Assembly (NCBI GenBank): GCA_030670005.1
Contig: DAOVCL010000108.1
Location: 1-7,059 of the forward strand
Origin: Candidatus Zixiibacteriota bacterium
GTDB taxonomy: Bacteria; SM23-81; DAOVCL01
DNA: 7,059 bases
Reading direction: 5' to 3'
A program made the translations under genes and the position numbers. The notes under the pieces are model-generated. The model was given only the letters and a program-made list of their open reading frames with translations. It ran no database searches and was not told where the DNA came from. This document shows positions 1 to 5,319 of this stretch, one piece after another. How positions within the stretch are numbered: the stretch's first letter is position 1; the number at the start of each line of letters is the position of its first letter.

Positions 1-678
1 GGGAGATTTGGGGAGAGGTTGAAGTCTGTCCTCCTCTATGGGAGCGCGTCTCGGGGGGATTACATCGCCGGAAGGTCCAACCTTAATCTTCTGGTGGTCT
101 TAAACCAGATTCGGGTAGATGAGCTCTCCCTGGGACACCAGATCTTTCAGAAATACAAAAAGAAGGGGTTTGTAGCTCCCCTCTTCTTTACCTCAGAATA
201 TATCGCCACTTCCACTGACTCCTTCCCTATGGAGTTCCTGGACATCAAGGCCCATCACCTCCTCCTCTTCGGGGAGGACCCCTTCGCCGAGCTGGAGATA
301 AGCAGCCAGAACCTGAGGCTTCAGTGCGAGGGGGAGATAAAGGGGAAACTGGTGAGGGTGAGGCAGTCCTTCCTGGAGATTGGCCTGGATAAAAGAAGGC
401 TTCCTCAACTTCTCACCGAATCCCTCACCTCCTTTCTCCCCGCGATGAGGCATCTTCTCCAGTTAGACAAAGGGATTAAGGCTTGGAGGGCAGAGGAGGT
501 GTTTTCCCAGTTGGAGGAGAATTACGGACTGGATGGAAGTCCATTTCGTCAAATCTGGAATCTCAAGAGGGAAAAGCCTAAGAAGGTATCCTCGGAGGAG
601 CTTAAACCATTATTCGGCCAGTATATCTCTCAGCTTCAGAAACTGGCCGAGGTAGTAGACAAGCTGAAGGTAAAATGA
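1..678 (+). CDS. Nucleotidyltransferase-fold protein, 5' end outside window, catalytic Asp pair replaced
   Basis: The frame is open from base 1. Upstream of the first possible start (TTG at 19) it already reads GRFGERLKSVLLYGSASRGD, the usual run-in to a Pol-beta/MNT nucleotidyltransferase core, so the true start probably lies before the window. Numbered from that TTG, the GSxxRG motif is at residues 8-13 and the following strand reads SNLNLLVVL (20-28). The family normally has S-D-x-D here, and those two aspartates bind the metal ions. Both are Asn in this protein (N21, N23), so nucleotidyl transfer is doubtful. A FPMEFLDIKAHHLLLFGEDP segment (about 70-89) follows, typical of the family, then a mostly helical C-terminal half of about 120 residues. 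The stop overlaps the next start (ATGA, 4 nt), so it is translationally coupled to the TPR lipoprotein. The substrate is unknown. The fold assignment is fairly secure; loss of activity is inference. Confidence 0.8.
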   Translation, partial: GRFGERLKSVLLYGSASRGDYIAGRSNLNLLVVLNQIRVDELSLGHQIFQKYKKKGFVAPLFFTSEYIATSTDSFPMEFLDIKAHHLLLFGEDPFAELEISSQNLRLQCEGEIKGKLVRVRQSFLEIGLDKRRLPQLLTESLTSFLPAMRHLLQLDKGIKAWRAEEVFSQLEENYGLDGSPFRQIWNLKREKPKKVSSEELKPLFGQYISQLQKLAEVVDKLKVK

Positions 679-2624
679 AAAAACTCTTTTTCTTGACTTT
701 TATCCTCTTGGGACTGGGATGTGCCTATTATAATACCTTCTTTCATGCTCAGGAATCCTTCCAGAAGGCGGAGAAGGCCAGGATCTCCTCCAATAACAAG
801 GCAGGGGCGGGGAAGGACAGCTACGAGAAGGCCATAAAGAAGGCGGCTATGGTCTTAGCCTATTACCCCAAAAGCAGATGGGTTGATGATGCCCTGATGC
901 TCATAGGGAAATCCTACTACCATCTGGGTGAATATCATAAGGCCATCAGGAAGTTCCGGGAGCTTCAAACAAACCTGCCCAAGAGCAACTACTTAGATGA
1001 TAGTTACTACTGGATGGGCCTCTCCTACTTTCAATTGGAGAATTATCTCCAGGCAGAGAAGAGTTTTAAGAAGCTCTTGGCCAAGGGGAAGGAGAGAAAG
1101 CTTTTGTATGAGGGTAGGTATATGCTGGGGGAGATCGGATTTGTCACCAAAGACTACGGGAAGGCCATTGAGGAGTATGGGAAGCTGGTAGCTGAGGGGA
1201 AGGGGGAGATAAGAGCTCAGGCCCAATACCGCATTGGGGAGTGTTGGTGGGAGATGGAGGACTATAAGCAGGCATTGGATGCCTTTAAGAAGGTGAAAAA
1301 GATGGGACCAGCCAAGGAACTTGGCTTTCAGGCGGAGTTCAAGGCCGGGGAATGCTACTTAGAGTCAGGCCAACCCCAGGAGGCCCTAAGGGTTTTTGCA
1401 GTCCTCTCCCGGGAGGGGAGATATTACCGCCATCTCCCCCAAATAAGACTTGAAATTGCCGAATGTGAGCTTAAGCTTGGTCATACCGCGGGGGCTATTA
1501 AAGAGTATGAGTTGGTGAGCGAGGAGTCCCCTAAGACAGAGGAGTCTGCTCAGGCCCTTTATGGTCTGGGAGTGATTTACGAGGATGAGCTAAAGGACCT
1601 TAAGAAGGCCAAGGAGTTCTTTGAAAAAAGCGCAGAGGAGATGCCCAAATCAGAGGTGGCCAAGAAGGCACAGGAGAAATCGGCCAACATAGTGAAGTTG
1701 GAGGAGTATAAGAGCCAGCTTTCTGGTGAGGAGGCAGAAAAGTCGGTAAAGACCCTCTTCCTTTTAGCTGAGATGTATCTTTTGGAATTAAATGAACAGG
1801 ACTCAGCCCTCTCCGCCTATCGATCGGTGATTGAACACTTCCCCGAAACAAGCTATGCCCCTCGTTCGGCCTATGCCATATCCTGGATCTGGGACAAGGT
1901 CAAGGGGGACAGCCTTCAAGCGGAGAAGGCCTATGAGAGGATTATAGAGGATTACCCTCAAACCCCTTATGCCCAAAAGGCCAGGGAGTGGTTGGGACTG
2001 CCCCCAGTAGAGGAAAAGGATCCAGCAGAGGAGCTATTTATGAGAGGGGAAAGTCACCTCCTCCAGGGGGAGGTGGACTCAGCTTTGACCTATTATGGAA
2101 GGATGGCCAATGACTATCCCCAGAGCCGGTTTGCCCCCAAGGCCATATATGCTATGGGCTGGATATACGAAAACAGGGAGGACTCCTTGAGGTTGGCTAA
2201 AGAGACCTATCGGGGTTTGATAGATGGGTATCCCCAATCGGAGTATACCCTCTTGGCTATGGAGAGACTGGGAGAGAGGGCACCTGAACCTACATCAGCC
2301 TCTCCCGATACCTCAGAGCAGGTGAGTCCCGAAGTCGCGGCCGCTGACTCCCTCCCCTTCGCCCCTCCACCCCTGAAGTTAGGGGAGCTCGTCTTCCCTC
2401 CTCAAGCCCCCGCATTTCAGGGCACGGTTCTGGTCAAGATAAGGATTGATCAGTGGGGGGATGTTAAAGAGGCGCACATAGTGGAGTCAACCGGGAACAA
2501 ATCCCTGGATTGGGCCATAGAGGATGCTGCCCGCCAGACCCACTTCGATCCAACGGCCATTGATAGGAAACTATACAACTCCTGGTTTTTATACCCGGTT
2601 GAGGTGAAAAAGCCTGAGGAATAA
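675..2624 (+). CDS. TPR-repeat lipoprotein with C-terminal TonB-like domain
   Basis: The 649-residue protein begins with a short lipoprotein signal peptide (MKKLFFLTFILLGLG) and a lipid-acceptor Cys16. The -3 position is Gly, slightly off the consensus lipobox. CAYYNTFFHA follows, a start I associate with Tol-Pal/BamD-like TPR lipoproteins of FCB-type lineages. Residues about 45-325 hold some seven TPR-type helical hairpins (YYxLGxYxKAIxxF style). A second block at about 357-531 has repeated YPQS/YPQT..A boundaries. A Pro/Ser-rich linker (about 536-580) leads to a TonB C-terminal-like domain (about 581-646: GTVLVKIRIDQWGDV, then a helix and FDP). By analogy with BamD and CpoB it is likely anchored in the outer membrane facing the periplasm, as a scaffold for an envelope complex. 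The start overlaps the previous stop, with a weak AAGG Shine-Dalgarno at 667-670; pyrK follows after 3 nt. Architecture is clear; the specific role is unknown. Confidence 0.85.
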   Translation: MKKLFFLTFILLGLGCAYYNTFFHAQESFQKAEKARISSNNKAGAGKDSYEKAIKKAAMVLAYYPKSRWVDDALMLIGKSYYHLGEYHKAIRKFRELQTNLPKSNYLDDSYYWMGLSYFQLENYLQAEKSFKKLLAKGKERKLLYEGRYMLGEIGFVTKDYGKAIEEYGKLVAEGKGEIRAQAQYRIGECWWEMEDYKQALDAFKKVKKMGPAKELGFQAEFKAGECYLESGQPQEALRVFAVLSREGRYYRHLPQIRLEIAECELKLGHTAGAIKEYELVSEESPKTEESAQALYGLGVIYEDELKDLKKAKEFFEKSAEEMPKSEVAKKAQEKSANIVKLEEYKSQLSGEEAEKSVKTLFLLAEMYLLELNEQDSALSAYRSVIEHFPETSYAPRSAYAISWIWDKVKGDSLQAEKAYERIIEDYPQTPYAQKAREWLGLPPVEEKDPAEELFMRGESHLLQGEVDSALTYYGRMANDYPQSRFAPKAIYAMGWIYENREDSLRLAKETYRGLIDGYPQSEYTLLAMERLGERAPEPTSASPDTSEQVSPEVAAADSLPFAPPPLKLGELVFPPQAPAFQGTVLVKIRIDQWGDVKEAHIVESTGNKSLDWAIEDAARQTHFDPTAIDRKLYNSWFLYPVEVKKPEE

Positions 2625-2627
2625 GCG

Positions 2628-3413
2628 ATGATTCAAACCAAGGCCCTTGTCCTGGGGACCCAGAGGTTAGGCCCCCTTTTTTATAGACTTAAGCTCAAAG
2701 CCCCCTCTATCTCCTCCCTGGCCCAGCCCGGACAGTTCGTGCATCTGAAAGTAGATGAGGGCTATGATCCCCTCCTGCGTCGGCCTTTCAGTTTCCATCA
2801 TACAGATCCCTCCCAGGGGTGTTTTGACCTTCTCATTAAGCTCCGAGGCAAGGGAACGCGATTACTCTCCCAAAAATCACCTGGCGAGGAGCTGGACCTG
2901 ATCGGCCCCCTGGGAAATGGTTTCCCCCTCCCCCATTCAGGCCAGTCACCCGTCCTTGTTGCCGGGGGAGCAGGGATAGCCCCCCTCTTTATGCTGGCGG
3001 AGAGGTTAACATCGGCAAGGGGAAATCTATTTTTCTGGGGGGCAAAGAGGAAGGAGGAGATCTTCCTAAGGGATGAGTTCTCCTCCTTAGGATGGAGGCT
3101 GGAGATATCCACCGAGGATGGAAGCATTGGCTATCGGGGATTGGTCACCGATCTGCTTCAAGCGTATCTCTCCAAGGCCAAAGATAATTGTCTCATTTAC
3201 ACCTGTGGCCCCTGGGGAATGCTCAAGGAGGTGGCCAGGCTATCTGGGCAGAATCATCTTCCCTGCTGGGTCTCCTTGGAAGGGAATATGGCCTGTGGGG
3301 TGGGAGCCTGTTGGGGATGTGCGGTGAGATGCAAAGTTGAGGGGAAACTTGGCTATCGCCGTATCTGCAAGGACGGGCCGGTATTTTCTGCCGAGGAGGT
3401 GATATGGGACTGA
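2628..3413 (+). CDS. pyrK: Dihydroorotate dehydrogenase B (NAD+), electron transfer subunit
   Basis: The 261-residue length matches PyrK. The subunit passes electrons from the FMN of PyrD through a [2Fe-2S] cluster and FAD to NAD+, in the fourth step of de novo UMP synthesis; it is cytosolic. The N-terminal FAD-binding barrel carries RRPFS at 51-55 and GPLGNGF at 93-99. The ferredoxin-reductase-type nucleotide-binding domain carries VAGGAGIAPL at 111-120 and CGP at 193-195. The C-terminal cluster motif is complete: Cys223, Cys228, Cys231 and Cys247 (C-x4-C-x2-C-x15-C), within MACGVGACWGC. The ATG at 2628 has GAGGA at 2616-2620 and lies 3 nt after the TPR gene's stop. Its end overlaps pyrD by 10 nt, consistent with equimolar synthesis of the two subunits. 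Nothing is missing or unusual in the sequence. Confidence 0.96.
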   Translation: MIQTKALVLGTQRLGPLFYRLKLKAPSISSLAQPGQFVHLKVDEGYDPLLRRPFSFHHTDPSQGCFDLLIKLRGKGTRLLSQKSPGEELDLIGPLGNGFPLPHSGQSPVLVAGGAGIAPLFMLAERLTSARGNLFFWGAKRKEEIFLRDEFSSLGWRLEISTEDGSIGYRGLVTDLLQAYLSKAKDNCLIYTCGPWGMLKEVARLSGQNHLPCWVSLEGNMACGVGACWGCAVRCKVEGKLGYRRICKDGPVFSAEEVIWD

Positions 3414-4327
3414 AGGTTGACCTCTCCGTATCCCTGGGCTCACTCAAGCTAAGAAACCCCGTTTTGGCCGCCTCGGGATGTTTCGGCTTTGGCGATGAGT
3501 ATTCCCCCCTCGTTGATCTTAACCTCTTAGGAGGTTTGATTACCAAGGCAGTTAGCTTGAATCCCACCCCGGGTAACCCCCCACCCAGGGTGGTGGAGAC
3601 CCCCTGTGGGATGTTAAACTCCATCGGCCTGGCCAATCCTGGTCTAAAGGGCTTTCTGCGGGAGAAGCTCCCCTTCCTTAGATCCCTCACCGTCCCCATA
3701 ATCGTGAATGTGGCCGGGGGAAGGCTATGGGAGTATGTCGAGGTGGTAAAAGGCCTGGATAAGGAGGATGGGGTTGATGGCTATGAGATAAACATCTCCT
3801 GCCCCAATGTGGAGAAGGGGGGAATGGAGTTCTCCTCGGACCCCAAGATCGCCTTTAAGCTCGTCTCCTCCCTACGGAAGGTTACCTCTAAGCCTCTAAT
3901 AGTCAAGCTCTCCCCCAATTTGGGGAATATAGTCCCTGTGGCCAAAGTAGTAGAGGAGGCCGGGGCAGATGCGCTTTCCTTGATCAACACCCTGATAGGA
4001 ATGGCCATCGATGTTAGGACCAAAAGGCCTATCCTGGCCCGAGGAACAGGAGGCCTCTCCGGCCCGGCCATAAAACCCGTAGCTCTGGCCTTAGTCTGGA
4101 AGGTGGCCCAGGCGGTAGAGATCCCCATCGTAGGAGTTGGGGGGATCTTCACCTCAGAGGATGCCATAGAGTTCATCTTGGCCGGGTCCACCGCTGTGCA
4201 GGTGGGGACGGCCAACTTTGTGGATCCGCAGACTATGCCGAAGATAATTGAGGAACTAAGGGATTATTGTGTGCAAGAAAAAATCAAAAGAATCTCCGAC
4301 CTAATTGGGGGGTTAGAATATGGGTAA
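3404..4327 (+). CDS. pyrD: Dihydroorotate dehydrogenase B (NAD+), catalytic subunit
   Basis: This 307-residue class 1B dihydroorotate dehydrogenase oxidises dihydroorotate to orotate on FMN and hands electrons to PyrK. The fold is a TIM barrel. Visible signatures are the N-terminal LRNPVLAASGCFGFG (16-30), GNPPPR (57-62), MLNSIGLANPG (70-80), NISCPNV with the class 1 catalytic base Cys133, VKLSPN (167-172), INTLIGM (194-200), GTGGLSGPA (214-222), the phosphate-binding VGVGGI (243-248) and VQVGTA (265-270). Class 2 enzymes use Ser at the Cys133 position, so Cys plus the adjacent pyrK fixes the class. The ATG at 3404 has GAGGAGGT at 3393-3400 inside pyrK, and the genes overlap by 10 nt. It is the last recognisable gene of the operon. 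No T-rich terminator follows; repeats begin within 10 nt of the stop. The class 1B subtype is often called pyrDB. Confidence 0.97.
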   Translation: MGLKVDLSVSLGSLKLRNPVLAASGCFGFGDEYSPLVDLNLLGGLITKAVSLNPTPGNPPPRVVETPCGMLNSIGLANPGLKGFLREKLPFLRSLTVPIIVNVAGGRLWEYVEVVKGLDKEDGVDGYEINISCPNVEKGGMEFSSDPKIAFKLVSSLRKVTSKPLIVKLSPNLGNIVPVAKVVEEAGADALSLINTLIGMAIDVRTKRPILARGTGGLSGPAIKPVALALVWKVAQAVEIPIVGVGGIFTSEDAIEFILAGSTAVQVGTANFVDPQTMPKIIEELRDYCVQEKIKRISDLIGGLEYG

Positions 4328-4334
4328 AAGCCTA

Positions 4335-4414
4335 CCACGGATGCCCACGGACTGGCACAGCGCGGCAGTGCCGCAACGAAACAATAGCCACGGATTTACA
4401 CGGATTTCACAGAC
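4335..4414 (+). repeat. CACGGA-type short repeat tract
   Basis: CCACGGA occurs at 4335-4341 and 4345-4351, exactly 10 bp apart. A second group starts at 4388 with CCACGGATTT, then ACACGGATTT at 4398, then the degenerate CACAGAC at 4408, again at about 10-bp steps. Between the groups lies GCGGCA-G-TGCCGC (4362-4374), a perfect 6-bp inverted repeat. The tract begins 7 nt after the pyrD stop and has no convincing coding content. An inverted copy of the second group lies at 4671-4698. From memory, similar tracts occur between genes in many uncultured bacterial genomes; I cannot check this here. Function is unknown. Confidence 0.7.
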
Positions 4415-4443
4415 AGAAAAAAAACTACTCAACGCTAAGTGTT

Positions 4444-4544
4444 CTTCTACCCGGCTTTAGCCGGGGTTGATAGGGCTTTAGCCCGTCTGCGGATTGGGCA
4501 GAGGGCCCTGAAGGGGCCCAACCCGCACTAAAGTGCGGTAGAAG
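4444..4544 (+). repeat. Multi-hairpin palindromic element closed by an 8-bp inverted repeat
   Basis: The element is bounded by CTTCTACC (4444-4451) and GGTAGAAG (4537-4544), perfect inverted repeats. Inside are CCCGGCTTTAGCCGGG (4450-4465), GGGCTTTAGCCC (4473-4484), GGGCCC-TGAAG-GGGCCC (4503-4519) and CCGCACTAAAGTGCGG (4523-4538). A competing long stem pairs 4489-4499 with 4516-4526, 10 of 11 positions matched. The first two hairpins share GGCTTTAGCC. The layout is cloverleaf-like and resembles REP- or MITE-type non-coding elements. No T-tract follows any hairpin, so simple termination is unlikely. Mobility and copy number cannot be judged from one window. Confidence 0.75.
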
Positions 4545-4550
4545 TTAGAG

Positions 4551-4571
4551 ATTGTTCGCTTCGCTCGCAAT
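4551..4571 (+). repeat. ATTG-TTCGC-TTCGC-TCGC-CAAT motif
   Basis: This short motif of direct TTCGC/TCGC units is framed by ATTG and CAAT, which can pair. It follows the multi-hairpin element by 6 nt. It resembles a short sequence I recall as dispersed between genes in many bacterial genomes, but only the structure itself is visible here. No coding role is apparent. Confidence 0.5.
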
Positions 4572-4593
4572 GACATGTAATCTATTTTACACT

Positions 4594-4626
4594 CCCAGTA
4601 ATAACGCATTATCTGGGTTTAATTTT
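4594..4626 (+). terminator. Possible terminator or attenuator hairpin ahead of the RlpA gene
   Basis: CCCAGTAAT (4594-4602) pairs with ATTA-T-CTGGG (4608-4617), giving 9 bp with one bulged T and an AACGC loop. TTTAATTTT follows at 4618-4626. This is the geometry of an intrinsic terminator, though the stem is modest and the T-run is broken by AA. It ends exactly where the RlpA Shine-Dalgarno begins. It could end read-through from the pyr operon or affect translation of the RlpA gene; which one is not decidable from sequence. Confidence 0.4.
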
Positions 4627-4633
4627 GGAGGAG
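4627..4633 (+). promoter_or_regulatory. Ribosome binding site that sets the RlpA start
   Basis: GGAGGAG lies 6 nt before the TTG at 4640. This favours 4640 over the in-frame TTG at 4625, which overlaps the site itself, and over the in-frame GTG at 4685, which lies inside a repeat and has no purine-rich sequence ahead of it. Confidence 0.7.
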
Positions 4634-4639
4634 AGAAAT

Positions 4640-5101
4640 TTGAGAAAGCACGCAGGATTTGTTAAAAAACTTCTGTGTAATTCCGTGAAGTTCCGTGGTA
4701 AATTAGTAGATAAGCTCAAAATCTTCCTCTTGCTCGGCCTCCTTTTTATGGCCTGCACCTCAGCTCCTCGCTATCAGGCTGGACCAAGGCCGACTCAGGG
4801 GTTCTGCCGGGAGGGGATGGCCTCATATTATGGGCCCAAGTTCCACGGTCGGAAGACCTCCTCTGGGGAGGTATTCGATATGTATGCCCTGACTGCTGCC
4901 CATAATACTCTGCCCTTTGGCACCTTGGTGAAAGTGACAAATCTGGGAAATGACCTCAGCGTAGTGGTAAGGATAAACGACCGGGGGCCATTCGTGAAGA
5001 ACAGGATAATTGACCTCTCCTATGAAGCCGCCCGCAGGATAGGGATGGTCGGCCCAGGAACAGCCAGTGTGAGGTTAGAGATAGTGAAAAAGGGCGAGTA
5101 A
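4640..5101 (+). CDS. rlpA: RlpA-like septal-ring lipoprotein / lytic transglycosylase, short form
   Basis: The 153-residue protein has a double-psi beta-barrel domain typical of RlpA (about 59-149): GMASYYGPKFHGRKTSSGE, then TAAHNTLPFGTLVKVTNL, NDRGPF (113-118) and IDLS (124-127). Pseudomonas aeruginosa RlpA cleaves peptidoglycan strands lacking stem peptides. Its catalytic residues, as I recall them (E120, H131, D157), match E77, H88 and D114 here with identical spacing, so activity is plausible. The hydrophobic KIFLLLGLLFMA precedes the likely lipid Cys39, so outer-membrane anchoring is expected, although Phe at -3 is not ideal. There is no C-terminal SPOR domain. The leader is unusually long (38 residues with a 27-residue n-region) because an inverted CACGGA repeat (4671-4698) is read as coding sequence. 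The TTG start rests on GGAGGAG at 4627. The gene stands alone on the plus strand, convergent with the propeller gene downstream. Confidence 0.88.
   Translation: MRKHAGFVKKLLCNSVKFRGKLVDKLKIFLLLGLLFMACTSAPRYQAGPRPTQGFCREGMASYYGPKFHGRKTSSGEVFDMYALTAAHNTLPFGTLVKVTNLGNDLSVVVRINDRGPFVKNRIIDLSYEAARRIGMVGPGTASVRLEIVKKGE
4671..4698 (-). repeat. Inverted copy of the CACGGA repeat inside the RlpA leader
   Basis: Read on the minus strand, this segment is CCACGGAACT, then TCACGGAATT, then ACACAGAA. It shows the same ~10-bp step and the same terminal G-to-A change (CACAGA) as the plus-strand group at 4388-4414. It falls within codons 11-20 of the predicted RlpA reading frame, just before the hydrophobic signal segment, and includes an in-frame GTG (4685). 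Intergenic-type repeat sequence thus forms part of the coding leader, or the true start lies after it. Confidence 0.65.
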
Positions 5102-5145
5102 CCGAGGATGCCTGGGGCAGTTCTCTGGCCTTCACCAGTATATTA

Positions 5146-5178
5146 AACCTCCCGCAGATTCCAAATCTGCGGGAGGTT
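5146..5178. terminator. Perfect 15-bp-stem hairpin between convergent genes
   Basis: AACCTCCCGCAGATT (5146-5160) and AATCTGCGGGAGGTT (5164-5178) are perfect reverse complements around a CCA loop. It lies 44 nt after the RlpA stop and 141 nt past the 3' end of the minus-strand propeller gene. It would fold identically in either transcript, fitting a bidirectional transcription or mRNA 3'-end element. Neither side has a T-tract, so it is not a classical intrinsic terminator and may instead be a dispersed palindrome. The remaining 5179-5319 holds no gene; it has only imperfect ACGA-type repeats near 5275-5296 and a CTCTAT repeat near 5312-5325. Confidence 0.6.
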
Positions 5179-5319
5179 ACTATCAAGCCTATGTTCGGAT
5201 AGCCAGACAGTTGAATCACAACGATGAGAATCAGACGCTGAAGAATACTTCACTACCTACCCCTGACAAACCCCCGATCACGATCTACGAGCACGACCCA
5301 CGGGGGGCGGTCTCTATCT

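Noticed and set aside
193..453. Minus-strand open frame within the nucleotidyltransferase gene
   Set aside because: It is the complement of a well-supported plus-strand gene, with no recognisable motif and no ribosome site.
3223..3699. Minus-strand open frame of 158 codons across pyrK and pyrD
   Set aside because: It lies opposite the cluster motif of PyrK and the N-terminus of PyrD, both strongly conserved; its Pro/Arg-rich composition is typical of a shadow frame.
3781..4215. Minus-strand open frame of 144 codons opposite pyrD
   Set aside because: It lies entirely within the conserved barrel of PyrD and shows no domain of its own.
4362..4374. GCGGCA-G-TGCCGC inverted repeat as the pyr operon terminator
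   Set aside because: The loop is a single base and no T-tract follows; it is better seen as part of the repeat tract.
4267..4470. Plus-strand open frame running from the pyrD end into the repeats
   Set aside because: The first third overlaps pyrD in another frame and the rest is translated CACGGA and hairpin repeats; it has no start signal.
4586..4615. TTTACA ... TATCTG as a promoter for the RlpA gene
   Set aside because: The -10 match is only 3 of 6, the spacing is 18, and it overlaps the terminator-like hairpin; not strong enough to list.
4956..5219. Minus-strand open frame opposite the 3' half of the RlpA gene
   Set aside because: It spans the NDRGPF/IDLS coding region and the 15-bp hairpin and shows no protein features.
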